DNA from: Agapanthus africanus
Lineage: Eukaryota > Streptophyta > Magnoliopsida > Asparagales > Amaryllidaceae
Length of the DNA: 64,000 bases
NCBI GenBank assembly: GCA_030015575.1
Contig: JASDDO010000028.1
Span: 23,787,154 to 23,851,153 of the forward strand
Reading direction: 5' to 3'
Positions 25,270 through 37,684 of this stretch are shown here, one piece after another (the first letter of the stretch is position 1; each line of letters begins with the position of its first letter). Under the pieces are notes generated by a model. It saw only the letters and a list, made by a program, of their open reading frames with translations. It was not told where the DNA came from and did no database searches. The translations under genes were made by a program, and so were the position numbers.

Positions 25270-25750
25270 CAGCAGTGCTAAGCACTAAGCTATTCAGCGC
25301 TCACGCGTGTTTCACGTGAGACGCCGGAATAGTGCTAAGCACTAATCTTTTCTGGCGCTCACGTGCTTTTCACTTGAGGCGCTGGGTTTTAAGTCTTGGA
25401 CACTCACGTGCTTTTCACGTGAGGTGCTGAGTTTTTAGTTTTAAGCGTTCACATGCTTTTCACGTGAGGCGCTACAATAGTGCTAAGCATTAATTTTCTC
25501 TGGCGCTCACGTGTGTTTCACGTGGGGCGCTGAAATAGTGCTGAGCACTAATCTTTTCTGCCGCTCACGTACTTTTCACACGAGGCGTTGAGTTTTTAGC
25601 TTTGGGTGCTCGCGTGCTTTTCACGTGAGCTGCTGAGTTTTAGCTTTGGACGATCACGTGCTTTTCACGTGAGGCGCTACAATAGTGCTAAGCACTAATT
25701 TTCTAAGCACTAATTTTCTCTGGCGGTAAAGTGTGTTTCACATGAGACGC
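25270..25750. repeat. CACGTG hairpin array in the Tat LTR
   Basis: About eight units of around 65-75 bp alternate GTGCTAAGCACTAA with GGCGCTCACGTGCTTTTCAC GTGAGGCGCT. Each unit folds around TTTT or GTTT into a hairpin. CACGTG or one-base variants occur in nearly every unit. The matching array in the other LTR is 52545-52975. Confidence 0.88.
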
Positions 25751-25920
25751 TATATTTTTGGAGATTTAATCTCTGATGTTTTTTTAGAGAATTTAAATCT
25801 CTATTAATGGTAGTTTGACCAATAATGATCACCAAGTTCACTATTTTGAGGATCTTGGATCGGGTTCTTTAAGAACTAAGTTCTTGATTTGAAGGAACTA
25901 TGTTCCTGAAGTAGTATAGA

Positions 25921-28751
25921 TGTAACAACCCTAACTTTCTGTACTAATTTTTTTCAAAATACAGAAAGGGTCAGCTAAGCCTGAACACGTGTTATAAGTT
26001 TATTCTTCTTTTGAATAGCAAGAAGAAACTTGTAGCTCATTGGTAAGACCTTGCACTGCTGAGACATAGCACCCGAGTTCAAATTCTATCAGCCATACAT
26101 TCTTTTTATTTAATTTTCGTTTAATCTTTTTAGAAGCCCAAGAGTCTACATATGCAATACACATAAACTGAAATGATACCGACTATTTAAATATATGCAC
26201 GAAGGTATAGGAAGCGACAACGACACGTGGCCCAAACCCTAGCCCCATCCGTCAGGAATGGGCCGACGAAACTCTCCAAATCCTCGATACCGCCGGTCTC
26301 CCCCATCCCTAATGCTCCCATCTTCTCACTCCTGCAACCTTTCAGCTACCCCACTCCTTTCACACTGCTTGTTTTCTCTACATTCATACAGAGAACTTAA
26401 ACCATCCATTTAATTCCTTTTAAATACATTTTAATTCTCAAATTCATCACCCCCTAAACCCTAATTTTCTCTATAAATATCCACTCCATTTTACACCCCT
26501 CTCACTCAGAATTCTACTACAAAAACTATACAAAATTTCCAAGTCTTTAGTGTACAGGTAGAGTTAGCGAAGGGCGAAGCTCCGACGAACTTCCGAGGAG
26601 ATTCCGGCGACGAAATGATACCCCGAAGCTTTCTTTAGGACCCCTCTCTCTCCTCTTGACTCCAAGCCAGAAAGTCTCATCTCCCCCTCTCTTCTTCTTC
26701 TTTAAAAATTTACATTTCCAAAATCCGACAGAAACGGAGTTAATCCAACTTTCGATTCGGTTTTCCTTTAAAACTATACTTTTCTTAATCAAGAAAATAC
26801 CATACTCTCACTTATTATTTAGAAAACATTAATAAACCTATTAAAACAAGTTTCACCTTAAAAGAATTATTTTTGTAACTTTTATCGCACTTTTTAAGAA
26901 AAATACCATATACTTTAGTTTCAACATAAAACATTATAATTACTTGCTATACGTTTAGATAGTTCACGAGATAATGACCTAACTCATCACAACACATATC
27001 TCTATCATAGCACAATGAAGTTTAGGATAATAGAATACAGGAAAATACAACTTTACAAATAAATACCTTGAACTTACAAAACCGTTTTCTTTAAAAAGAT
27101 GTATTAAATATTTCCATGCAATTACGCCTCTACAATCCATTTTGGGGACCCCGTTCGGGATGGTGTGGATTATCGCACATTCTCGGGCTTAGTAGAGCGA
27201 GATGCAGACCTTTACAAGGAGTATTCGATCTCGATGGAATTTTTATACATTTTTCTTTAGAAAATGAGATTTCTACAAAAAAATAAATAAATTATTTTCA
27301 TTAAATATATATATATATATATTATCAAAATATATATTTTAATTATATAAATATTCCAAGTATTTTAAATCAAAGGAATCATTATTACATAAAAATACCA
27401 TCCAAATACAACACAAGTACAATATTTTAAGAAAATACCATATACTATGAAACTAGGTTTTATTCACTAGAAATTTCACATTATAAAATATACATCTATG
27501 AAAACCCTAAATACAATAATTAAATCCTTGAAGTGTATTTTGAAAATTATATCAAACTATTTTTGCATAAAACCCCCTCAAGTTATACTAAATTACAATA
27601 AGGACCCTAATAAACATAGGTTTAAGCGGGACCGGTCTCTTGAGCCTCAGGGAGCCAGAAATATGGGTGCTTGTTTATCTAAGATAGACAATCTAATAAA
27701 CGGTGTTATCAACACGGTAATTGTCTTGGAAAAAGACACAAATCCTGCCGTCCATATGCAGCAATTACCGATAACATCAAAACAATCAGGATTCAAGTTC
27801 TTTTTAAAAGTGTCTGACTCAGACTGAGTCTCAATCTAATCAATCTGACTTGAATACGATTCAAGTATATACTTACAATACAACAATATGAATCCGTCTA
27901 TTCAATCTATATTAATCTATCTTGACTAAACCGAACCATGGATATACTCCGTCTACATGACTCTCCATTTACATCCATTCCATTTACTGATATCATAGTT
28001 TCGGCAAGTCATCCATCTATACAATTTATAATACAAGACAAGACAATACAATCCATACCATTAATACAATCAAAACATAAACACTACGTGGTTATAAAGG
28101 GGTAGAGTACGGAACATGTTAAAGGTGGCACGAGTTGATCACTTAAGACGTAATTACATCCATGCCGTTGTTCCATGGTATTATCGACGGAGCCTTATAC
28201 TACTGGTTACCAAAGTCTCCGGTGTAAGTGGGACCCCTCTCATATACACTGACATTTTCTGTACCAAATTACAAACAACTGCGCTAATATTATAATAAAA
28301 CATTATAAAACTATACTCTCTCTCTCTGTCTTTTCTACTTCTCCCTCATCTTTAGGACTTACCGAGCGATTGCTCGCTGACGACATTCTTATTTCTCTTC
28401 TTTTTTGGAATGTTGTCAGGAGGACCCGATGCTGAGGAGTACAAGACCAGTCGGGAGCATTTGGAGCAGGCCCCTGCGCAGTACACCGAAGACCCAGAGC
28501 TGTAGCCACTTATACTTATTCCATTTTCATTTCTGTTATACCACTGTTTAGTCATTGCTTTCATTCTATGTATTTAATTTTTATTATATTGTAAAAAGAA
28601 TGTTAATAAATAAACTTGTTGTTCATTTACATGTTGTCTCTTGTGTATTTTACTTTATATTGCTTAGATACGCTTAGCATATTTACTTCCGAGTAAATAC
28701 GCAGCGGGCCCGTCATGTCCTCTGTCGTACACTGGGAAGCGGGGCGTGATA
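25921..28751 (+). repeat. 5' LTR of the gag-only element
   Basis: The LTR begins TGTAACAACC and ends CGTGATA. Inside are a tRNA-like segment (26025-26096), a TATA box CTATAAATAT (26471), the CCATTTTGGGGACCCC block (27139-27154), TTGAGCCTCAGGGAGC (27639), and the block ACTTACCGAGCGATTGCTCG near 28358. Confidence 0.92.
26025..26096 (+). ncRNA. tRNA-like segment in the gag-only element's 5' LTR
   Basis: It has an A-box-like TAGCTCATTGGTAAGAC (26033) and a T-arm-like GAGTTCAAATTCT (26085), spaced as in a tRNA. The acceptor stem does not pair, so this is not a working tRNA gene. The sister copy is at 30490-30565. Confidence 0.5.
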
Positions 28752-28958
28752 AGTTTTGTTGGTGTCCCATGCAGGTCAGCTCTGTATGGACATGCAAATC
28801 AGCTCTGTATGGACATGCAGGTCTGCTTTGCGTGGACAACCTAAGCAATATAACACAAGAACCAGCAACTGAAAACATTTTTTACAATTCATATTCCTTG
28901 AATCTTCCAATTTCATATATTTTGAATCTGTCCTAACCCAAATTTTTCTTTCAAGGTT
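28752..28958 (+). other. Leader between LTR and gag
   Basis: The leader starts AGTTTTGTTGGTGTCCCATG CAGGTC, closely matching the leaders at 17765 and (minus strand) 59889. TCAGCTCTGTATGGACATGC repeats twice (28777-28819). It ends TTTCTTTCAAGGTT before the gag start codon at 28959. No tRNA-iMet-type primer site is present. Confidence 0.7.
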
Positions 28959-30379
28959 ATGGATTCCCCAAACAACACCAGTACCAACTTCAACAACACT
29001 CCACCACCCTTATCAATTACACCGGCAGTAGCTGCTCCGATCAATGAGCAGACGGTTCTGCATGAGACGATCCGCGGCCTCCTAGAGGAACAGCAGCAGC
29101 AGACTGCTATCTTGATGAATCGTCTCGAGATAGAAGCACCTGGGGTGAAGCAATTCAGGGCCTTGCACCCCAAGCAATTCTCAGGAAAAGAGAGCCCTCT
29201 AGAAGCTGAGGAATGGGCTCAGGGTATTGAAGATGACCTGGCAGCAGCACAAGTGCCAGAGGTCGCTTGGGTACGAGTAGCAAAGCTGCAACTCACTGAC
29301 AATGCACGGGTCTGGTGGAAGGGGGAAGAAAGTTGTCTCACCCATCCGATCGAATGGAGGACTTTCCACGATATGTTTGACGCAAAGTACTTCCCCGAGA
29401 CCGCCATATTTGACATGGAACAACAATTCATCTATCTACAACAGGGTTCGATGTGGACCAAATCTGTAGATGAGCATGATACTGAGTTTACCATGCTCAG
29501 CAGGTAAGATATGTCTCAATATTCGATTTTCAAATATAACATACTACACAGCTAACACAAGACCGCAACAGGTTCACGGCACACTTGATACCGACTGCTA
29601 AGAACGGGTCTAAACGATTTCAGCAAGGGTTAGATCCAGAGATCCAAGCTGCCTTAGCTACAGGGGATTTCCCAACCCATGATTTGGCTTTGAAGGCTGC
29701 CCGAAAATACGAGACAGTGGTGAAGAGGAAAGGCAGATCTCAATCTGCCGGAGTGAAACGCCTTGCCAACCAGATGGCAGGAGGAGCCTCTTCAAGGCCA
29801 ACTGTGAAACCGTGGAGACCGGAAGAAACTAATAATCAGCCAAGTCCCGATTTTTGCTTCTATTGCAAGAGGGAAGGACACTTGTGGAAGGACTGTAGGA
29901 GCGCAAAAAGCCTGTGCTTAGTTTGTGGCGCATCCAATCACGGAATTGGAAATTGTCCTTATAGACGCAACTCGGTTCACACACCTACTAACAACCTACA
30001 GCGGCCAACTATCCAGGCTCCTGCACCCCGTCTTGCACTCTCAGCTCCACCTCCATGTGGACCTCCTGCACAGTTTAATCGCCAATTCCATCAGGCAGTG
30101 AGGAACATGCCTCGAGAGCAAAGAAACATGCCCCAACGACAGAGGAATGTGCCTCCAGCTAGAAGGAATATTCCCCGGCGTCAGGCTTTCACTTTAACAG
30201 CCGTAGAAGCCGAGACTGTAGACCAAGGTAACCTTGGTAATTCCCTCACCTCTTTTTCGATCTTACCAAAACTTTCGCATTCATTCGTTCTTCCAAATAG
30301 TTTTCATGCACTATTAATAGTAAATTGTTTTGAATCTGTTACACTTTCCTTTTGCGAATTTCGAGGACGAAATTTTTAA
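28959..30379 (+). CDS. Gag of the gag-only gypsy element (two blocks)
   Basis: The first block (28959-29507, ATG start) begins MDSPNNTSTNFNNTPP, a low-complexity head. The retrotransposon gag core follows (about residues 60-180), with FSGKESPLEAEEWAQGIEDD and WWKGEESCLTHPIEWRTFHD. A GT...AG interval (29504-29571) separates it from the second block (29585-30379). That block has the capsid end AALATGDFPTHDLALKAARK, two CCHC knuckles (CFYCKREGHLWKDC and CLVCGASNHGIGNC), and a Q/R/P-rich tail with repeated RNMPxRQRN. Gag packages RNA in the virus-like particle. The protein resembles the gag remains at 3911-5063 and 47150-47340. Confidence 0.88.
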
Positions 30380-30390
30380 GGAGGGTAGAA

Positions 30391-33212
30391 TGTAACAACC
30401 CTAACTTTCTGTATGAATTTTTTTTAAACTACAGAAATGGTCAACTATGCCTGAGCACGAGTTATAAGTTTATTCTTCTTTTGAACAATAAGAAGGAGCC
30501 TATAGCTCATTGGTAAGACCTTCCACTGCTGAGACATAGCACCCATCAAATCCCATCAGCCACACATTCTTTTTATTTAATATTCTTTTAATCTTTTTAG
30601 AAGCCCAAGAGTCTACACGTGCAATACACGTAAACTGAAACGACCCTGACTATTTAAATATGTGCATGAGAGTATAAGAAGCGACAACGACACGTGGCCC
30701 AAACCCTAGCCTCATCCGTCGGGAATGGGCCGGCAAAACTCCCCAAATCCCTGATATCACCGGTCTCCCCCGTCCATAATGCTCCCATCTTCTCACTCCT
30801 GCGACCTTTCAGCTACCCTACTCCTTTCACACTACCTGTTTTCTCTGCATTCACACAAAGAACTTAAATCGCCCATTTAATTCCTTTTAAATGCATTTTA
30901 ATTCTTAAATTCATCTCCCCCTAAACCCTAATTTTCCCTATAAATATCCATTCCATTTTACACCCCTCTCACTCAGAATTCTATTACAAAAACTATACAA
31001 AATTTCCAAGTCTTTAGTGTACAAGTGGAGTTAGCGAAGGGCGAAGCTCCGACGAACTTCCGAGAAGATTCCGGCGACGAAACGACACTCCGAAACTTTC
31101 TTTAGGACCCTCTCTATCTCCTCTTGACCCTAAGCCAGTAAGTCGCTTCTCCCCCTCTCTTCTTCTTCTTTAAAAATTTACACTTCCAAAACCCGACGGA
31201 AGCGGAGTTAATCCGACTTCTGATTCGGTTTTCCTTTAAAACTATACTTTTCTTAATCAAGAAAATACCATACTCTTACATATTGTTTAGAAAACATTAA
31301 TAAACCTATTAAAACAAGTTTCACCTCAAAATAATTATTTTTCTAACTTTTATCACACTTTTTAAGAAAAATACCATAGAATTTAGTTTCGACATAAAAT
31401 ATCACAATTCCTTGCTATACATTTAGATAGTTCACGAGATAATGACATACCTCATCACAACACACATCTATATCATAGCACAATAAAGTTTGGGACAATA
31501 GAATACGGGAAAATACAACTTTACAAATAAATACGCTGAACTTACAAAACCGTTTTCTTTAAAAAGATGTATTAAACAATTCCATGCAATTACGCCTTTA
31601 CAACCCATTTTGGGGACCCCGTTCGGGATGGTACGGATTATCGCACATTCTCAGGATTAGTAGAGTGAGATACAAACCTCCGCAAGGAGCATTCTATCTC
31701 GGTGGAATTTTTATCCATTTTTCTTTAGAAAATGATATTTCTACAAGAAAATAAATAAATCATTTTCATTATATATATATATTATCAAAATATCTATTTT
31801 AATTATATAAATATTTCAAGTTTTCTAAATCAAAGCAATCATTATTACATAAAAATACCATCCAAATACAACACAAGTACAATATTTCAAGAAAATACCA
31901 TATACTATGAAACCAGGTTCTATTCACTAGAAATTTCACAATATAAAATATACATTTATGAAAACCCTAAAGACGATAATTAAATGCTTGAGGTATATTT
32001 TGAAAATTATATCAAACTATTTTTGCACAAAACCCTCTCAAGTTATACTAAATTACAATAAGGATCCTAGTAAACATAGGTTTAAGCGGGACTAGTCTCT
32101 TGAGCCTCAGAAAGCTGGAGATATGGGTGCTTGCCTATCTAAGGTAGACAATCTAACAAACGGTGCTATTAACACGGTAATTGTCTTGGAAAAAGACATA
32201 AATCCTGCCGTCTATATGCAGCAGTTACCGATAACATTAAAACAATCAGGATTTTAAGTTCTTTTTAAAAGTGTCTGACTCAAACTGAGTCTCAATTTAA
32301 TCAATCTGATTTGAATACGATTCAAGTATAAACTTACAATACAACAATATGAACACGTCTATTCAATCTATATCAATTTATCTTGACTGAACTGAACTAT
32401 GGATATACTCCGTCTACATGACTCTCCATTTATATCCATTCCATTTACTGATATCATGATTTCGGCAAGTCATCCATCTATAAAATTTATAATACTAGAC
32501 AAGACAATACAATACATACCATCAATACAATCAAAACATAAACACTACGGGGTTATAAAGGGGTAGACTGGTACGGAACATATTAAAGGTGGCACGGGTG
32601 GTCACTTAAGACGTAATTAAATCCATGTCGTTGTTCCGTAGTATTATCGACAGAGCCTTGTACTACGGGTTACCAAAGTCTCCGGTGTAAATGCGACTCC
32701 TTTCATATACACTGGCATTTTCTGTACCAAGCTACAAACAACTACACTAATATTATAATAAAACATTATAAAATTATACTCTCTCTTTGTCTATTCTACT
32801 TCTTCATCATCTTTGGGACTTACCGAGTAATTGCTCGCTGACGACATTCCTATTTCTCTTTTCTTTGGAATGTTGTCAGGAGGATCCGACGCTGAGGAGT
32901 ACGAGATCATTCGGGAGCATTTGGAGTAGGTCCATGAGCAGAACACCGAAGACCCAGAGTAGTAGCCACTTGTAGTTATTCCATTTTCATTTTTATTATA
33001 CCACTGTTTAAGCATTGCTTTCATTCCATGTATTTACTTTTCATTATATTGTAAAGAAAATGTTAATAAATAAAGTTGATGTTCATTTACATCTTGTCTC
33101 TAGTGTATTTTACTTTATATTGCTTAGATACGCTTTGCGTGTTTACTTCTGAGTAAATACATAGAGGAATCGTCGCGTCCTTTGCCCGTACACTGGGAAG
33201 CGGGGCGTGACA
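30391..33212 (+). repeat. 3' LTR of the gag-only element
   Basis: Matches the 5' LTR along its length, with the tRNA-like segment at 30490-30565, TATA box TATAAATAT at 30939, the CATTTTGGGGACCCC block near 31607, and the tail AAGCGGGGCGTGACA ending at 33212. Confidence 0.92.
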
Positions 33213-34599
33213 ATAGACTCCATTTTCTTCATGTTCTTTTATCCATGATCTCCTATTCATGTTTTCATAGAGGTTAAATATCTGTTAATGGTATTTTGAC
33301 CATTAACAATCACCAAGACCACTATTTTGAGGATCTGAGATCAGATTCTTTAAGAACTAAGTTCTTAATTTGAAGGAACTAAATTCCTGGAGTATTTCAT
33401 GTTCTTGTATCCATGTTCTCCCCTGAATCTTCAATTCTCAAAAACAAGATCTTCCCGATGAGAATTAAATTCTCAACCTGTGTGAGACTTGTCATGTGAA
33501 TCTCAGATCTAGAGAAAGAACTAAGTTTTTTGAGAAGAGTTAAACCCTTAGATGGTATGTTAGGTAAAGAAAATATTGTGATCTCTTCTTTTTTCTTTAC
33601 CTAGGGTTTTTAAGAGGGAGATCTTCTTCTTTGAGAGAATTAAATTCTCCATTCTTTTGAGAGCCTTCTATATTTTTACAGAAACTTATGGAGGGTCTCC
33701 TCTCCTTTTTTCCTCCTCTCCTTTTTCCTTCCTTGATTAATCTCTTTGCTCCTATTTATAGGAGAAAAGAAAAATCAATTTGTTGAGAAAATATTTCATT
33801 GAGAGATTATAATTTATTTTATGATCAATCAAAATGATCTTTTAGATCAATCGGTGAATTTTATTCACCGTTGGATTTTTAATCCAAAAGCTCTCTGTTT
33901 AACAGAGAAGATTTCTTATTTGTTTAACAAATAAGAATTCAATTCTATTAGATGGTTTAATTAGTGATATTTTATCACCATTGGATTTTAAATCCAAGAT
34001 TCTCTGTTAGAGAAAAATCTTTCCATATTAGAAAGTTCAGGAAAAATATTTCCCAAATAGAATTTAATTTTATCAGATATGAGCATTTTAAGTTGGGGCG
34101 CTCACATGCTTTGCATGTGAGCGCTGCCAAACAAAGCGGCAAGAGAAATCACGTGTTTAACACGTGACCCCTAGTGTGGGTTTTAGCCTGTTTAAAGCAT
34201 ATGGGGTGCTCACGTGTTTAACATGTGAAGCATGTTTGGCCTTTGGTTATTTATGTTTAGCACTCATATGCTTTGCATATGGGCGCGCATGTGTTTAACA
34301 CGCGAGACATGTTTGTCCTTTTTGTTATTTACTTGCAGCGCTTATATGCTTTGCATATAAGCGTCTATGTGTTTAACACGCGATGCCAAACTGTGGCAAT
34401 TCTTTTCATCTATCTTCTCTCCCCTTTTTTATAAGGGAACAACAAGTTCTGAGCCAAAAATTTGGCGGGAACAAATGCCCCCCACTACTTTGCCCACGTA
34501 AGTATGTACACGGGTGAAATAGTGCAAAGTTATGCATGGCCATAAAATTGATGGCTTAGGAGACAAATTTAGGATTCTTACAGTCTAAGGCTTTTTCCA

Positions 34600-35290
34600 T
34601 TTTCATGAGCCTTAAGGGTCTCAAGAAGATTTTTCTCCCTATGAGTCATGAGGATCTCATAAGTGCATATTTTGCCTAGAAATCGTAAGTATTCCTAAGT
34701 GTTCATCGCCTCCGTGAGTCGTAAGGATCTCACTCGGGTAATTTTTTTTACGAGTCATGAGGACCCATAAGTAGCTTCTTCACTTCATTGGCATGTAACT
34801 TTGACGAATGTGGCCCATGGGTAGCATACATGTGTCAGTTTTGACCTTCTTATAGGGCAGCGATGGCTTAGAAAACAGGTTTAGATCTGCCACCTAAGGC
34901 TTTTCAACTTTATGAGCCGTAAGGATCTCATAAAGATATTTCTCCCTACGAGTCGAGAGGATCTCGTAGGTGTATTTTCTTCTTAGGAGTCGTGAGGACT
35001 CCTAAGTGTGTTTTCTCATGAGAGTCGTAAGGATCTCACAAGAGAATTTTCCCCTTACGATTCAAGAAGACTTGTAAGTGGTTTCTCCTCCTCATCGATA
35101 TGCGCATTCGGAGAATATGGCCCATAGATAGTATACAAGAGTCAGTTTGGACCCACTTATAAGGCCACAGTGCTTAAGAAACAGGTTGATATCCCTGTCG
35201 CCTAAGGCTTTTCACCTTCATGAGCCGTAAGGGTTTCATAAAAATATTTTTCCCTACGAGTTGAGAGGATCTTGAAGGTGTATCCTAACG
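34600..35290. repeat. Array of short hairpin modules with changing stems (block 1)
   Basis: About a dozen modules at 40-50 bp spacing, each with a central TCGTGAGGA-like core between matching arms. Clear pairs are TATGAG/CTCATA (34660), CCTACGAG/CTCGTAGG (34955), CTTAGGAGTC/GACTCCTAAG (34983) and TTATGAG/CTCATAA (34912). Between modules lie T-rich spacers such as TATTTTCTCC. Arms differ between modules while pairing is kept. Confidence 0.85.
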
Positions 35291-35634
35291 TGAAATATAG
35301 ATAGCCCTTTTTTTATAGAAGTCTGTTAGGTTTGTGGTACTAGGGTTTTAGTCTGTTGTACCGTCGCGTTGGCTGATATATTCCTCGATATACAGTGTTT
35401 AAGCCGCTGTTCGAGTAGCCCCGCGACTGTCTGTCTCTGATCCCTTCGGGAGCTGGACAAGGCTCTTCAAGTAATCTCCTTAGGTCATATTACCATCAGA
35501 AGAGTAAACATTAGGAATTTTTCATGACGCTTTTTACTTGAGATTAAGCTCAATTTGGAGCCCCGATGAGTCATAACCGCACCCTTCTAGGGTGGGATGA
35601 TCTCCAATAGTCTTTTAGGCTTTATATGAGTTGT

Positions 35635-36545
35635 TGTCAAGACCCGAAGCAAGGAATATGCCGTCACTTCGTTCGTTGTTTTTTTGCTTTGACGATGTCG
35701 CGCCAATGCTTTGCCGAAGTCGGGAAAACATCTGTGTGATCTCTATGCTGTATGTATTGCAATCGAGATCTGGAGCTAGGAATATACCATTGCTCCAATT
35801 TAATTTGATAGTTACGTCCGCATCCTTCTGAAATGATGGGGAACATCGAGATAGTCTCTAGGTTGTATATGAACCGTCAAGACTTGGAGCTAGCATTTTG
35901 CCATTACTCCATTTTTGTTCGACTCTTGGGTCTTTGTTGACGTTGCATCTGCACTGAGAAAGAACGTCGAGCTGGAGCTAGGAATATATCATTACTCCAC
36001 TTTTGTTCGATCCTTAGGTCTTTGTTAACGTTGCGTCTACGCCAAGAAGGAACGTCGAGCTGAGGATGTAGACGTTGCCATCGAGATCTAGAGCTAGGAA
36101 TATGTCGTTGCTCCAGTTTTATTTTGGTGATGTCATACCGATTTTTTGCTAAAGTTGGGTAGACATCCAAATGACCTTTATGCTGTATGTATCGCCATCG
36201 AGATCCGGAGCTAGGAATATGCCATTACTCCAATTTCATTTGACAGTTACACCTGCACCCTGCTGGAATGAGGAGAACGTTGACCTGGAGTTAGGATTTT
36301 TTGCCATCACTCCACTTTTATTTGACCCCTGGGTCTTTGTTGACATCGCGTCTGCACCCTGCTGGCATGAGAAGCACGCCGAGTCGATCTTTAGGCCGTA
36401 GATATTGTCATTAAGACCTGAAGCTAGGATTTTGCCGTTACTTCACTTTTATTTGATTGTTGTTTCTGCCTCTGCTGGAATGAGGGGGAACACAGGGATG
36501 GTCTCTAGGTTGTATATGAACCGTCAAGACTTGGAGCTCCTTTTG
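35635..36545. repeat. Array of about nine units with GGAG...CTCC arms
   Basis: Units near 35645, 35770, 35888, 35974, 36090, 36204, 36280, 36418 and 36530 carry GGAGCTAGGAATATGCCATT ACTCCA, often with GATCTTT or TATATGAACCGTCAAGACT between. In two units both arms change together to GAAG and CTTC (35646, 36419). Some unit spacers contain ATGTATCGCCATCGAGATC. Confidence 0.8.
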
Positions 36546-36699
36546 ACGAAGCGTGGTGGGAAAATATGGTTCCCTTTCTTTCATTTATGCCCATGGATCG
36601 TATACAAGAGTCAATATGGACATACTTGTAGGGCAGAAAAATTTCATTTTCATTTCTTTCCTTTCCGCGATGCTTTATCTTTTCAGCTTTTTATGTCGC

Positions 36700-36945
36700 A
36701 AAAGTCATGATTGCCCAATCATTTTGGCTATTTTGTTCGCGGTACCCAATCATTTCGGCTATTTCATTTTTTTTTATTTTTACTCGCTATTTTTTTATTG
36801 CGAGTCGCCCAAACATTTCGGTTGTTTCATATGCAGATTTTTTTGCTCGCTGATTTTTATTATGAGTTGCCCCATCATTTCGGCTATTTCATATGCATTT
36901 TTTTTGACTCGCTGGGTTTTATTACGAGTCAAGGAGCATCAGCAT
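36700..36945. repeat. Three units of about 75 bp with ATCATTTCGGCTATTTCAT
   Basis: Copies of CAATCATTTCGGCTATTTCA at about 36745, 36815 and 36870 alternate with GACTCGCTGxxTTTTATTxCGAGTC hairpins (36785-36807, 36854, 36906-36929). Confidence 0.75.
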
Positions 36946-37129
36946 CGCTGCAACTGGAATATTTTCAGGAGCGAATCATCATTTGCCATGAGAGGACTTG
37001 GAGTTTGACTCCTGTTTAGGCATCAGTATTGCTACAACTGGGATATTAGCAGGACTGAACATCATTTGCCCTTATCGATTTGAACAAAGGTGGCTTAGCA
37101 AACAAGATTAGGATCCTGTCGACTAAGAC

Positions 37130-37665
37130 TTTTTGATTTTATGAGCCGTAAGGGTCTCATAAAGGTTTTCACCCTATGAGTCGTGAGGATCTCATAAGCG
37201 TATTTTCTCCTTAAGAATCGTGAGGACTTCTAAGTGCGTTCTCTCTTATAAGTCGTAAGGATCTTATAAGAGTATTTTCTCCTTGTAAGTCGAGAGGTCT
37301 CACAAGTGTCGTTCATCATATGGGGACATTTCTCGTCATTGGTGGAACTTGGTGGGGGATATATTTATTTATGCCCGTGGATTATATACAAGGGTCAATA
37401 TAGGATCGCCTGTAGGGCAATATTAGGGAATATGACGGCTTAAGAATGGGTTTAGATCCCTATAAATTAAGGCTTTTGAATCCTGTGAGCCGTGAAGTTC
37501 TCATAGGAGGGAAATTCACCTTACGAGTCATGAGAATCTCGCAAGTATAATTTCTTCTTAGGAATCATGGGGACTCCTAAGTGTGTTGCTCCTTTATGAA
37601 TTGTAAGGATCTCATGCGGGTTTCCTTTTTCCTCACAAGGTCGAGAGGACCTTGCAAATGCACAT
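37130..37665. repeat. Hairpin modules with changing stems (block 2)
   Basis: The same module type as block 1. Examples are TTATGAG/CTCATAA (37139), CTATGAG/CTCATAA (37173), the perfect palindromic arms CTTATAAG/CTTATAAG (37246), CTTGT/ACAAG (37282), CTTACGAG/CTCGCAAG (37523) and CTTAGGAA/ACTCCTAAG (37557). Confidence 0.85.
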
Positions 37666-37684
37666 GAATTTATTTTATTTTACG

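Larger units (their letters stand above)
25921..33212 (+). mobile_element. Gag-only gypsy element (TR-GAG type), structurally whole
   Basis: The element has a 5' LTR (25921-28751), an internal part with gag only (28752-30390), and a 3' LTR (30391-33212). The perfect 5-bp duplication ATAGA flanks it (25916-25920 and 33213-33217). The purine tract AAGGAGGGTAGAA lies at 30378-30390. LTR starts TGTAACAACCCTAACTTTCTG are identical for 20 bases. It has no protease, RT or integrase, which fits the described class of terminal-repeat retrotransposons with gag (TR-GAG), probably mobilised by Tekay-like relatives. It looks whole for its class. By eye the first 350 bases of the LTRs differ at around one base in ten, implying an insertion some millions of years old. 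Confidence 0.92.
23951..34472 (-). repeat. Tat-like 3' LTR split by a gag-only gypsy element
   Basis: LTR parts are 23951-25920 and 33213-34472. The second part resumes exactly where 53110-53135 in the other LTR continues (ATAGACTCCATTTTCTTCAT). Total LTR length without the insert is about 3.2 kb. Visible blocks include AACATTCCCGTTTTGGGG repeats (24600-24735), GCGCTCACGTGC arrays (25270-25750), and CACGTGTTTAACACGTG palindromes (34090-34400). Confidence 0.88.

Noticed and set aside
36553-37019. Membrane protein-like open frames rich in F, L and Y
   Set aside because: They run through T-rich tandem repeats; the hydrophobic look comes from TTT/TTC/ATT runs and no family is recognisable.
34600-37665. 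CRISPR-like array of short repeats with spacers
   Set aside because: The units are imperfect, the stems vary, the spacers are T-rich and themselves repeated, and the setting is a plant LTR element.
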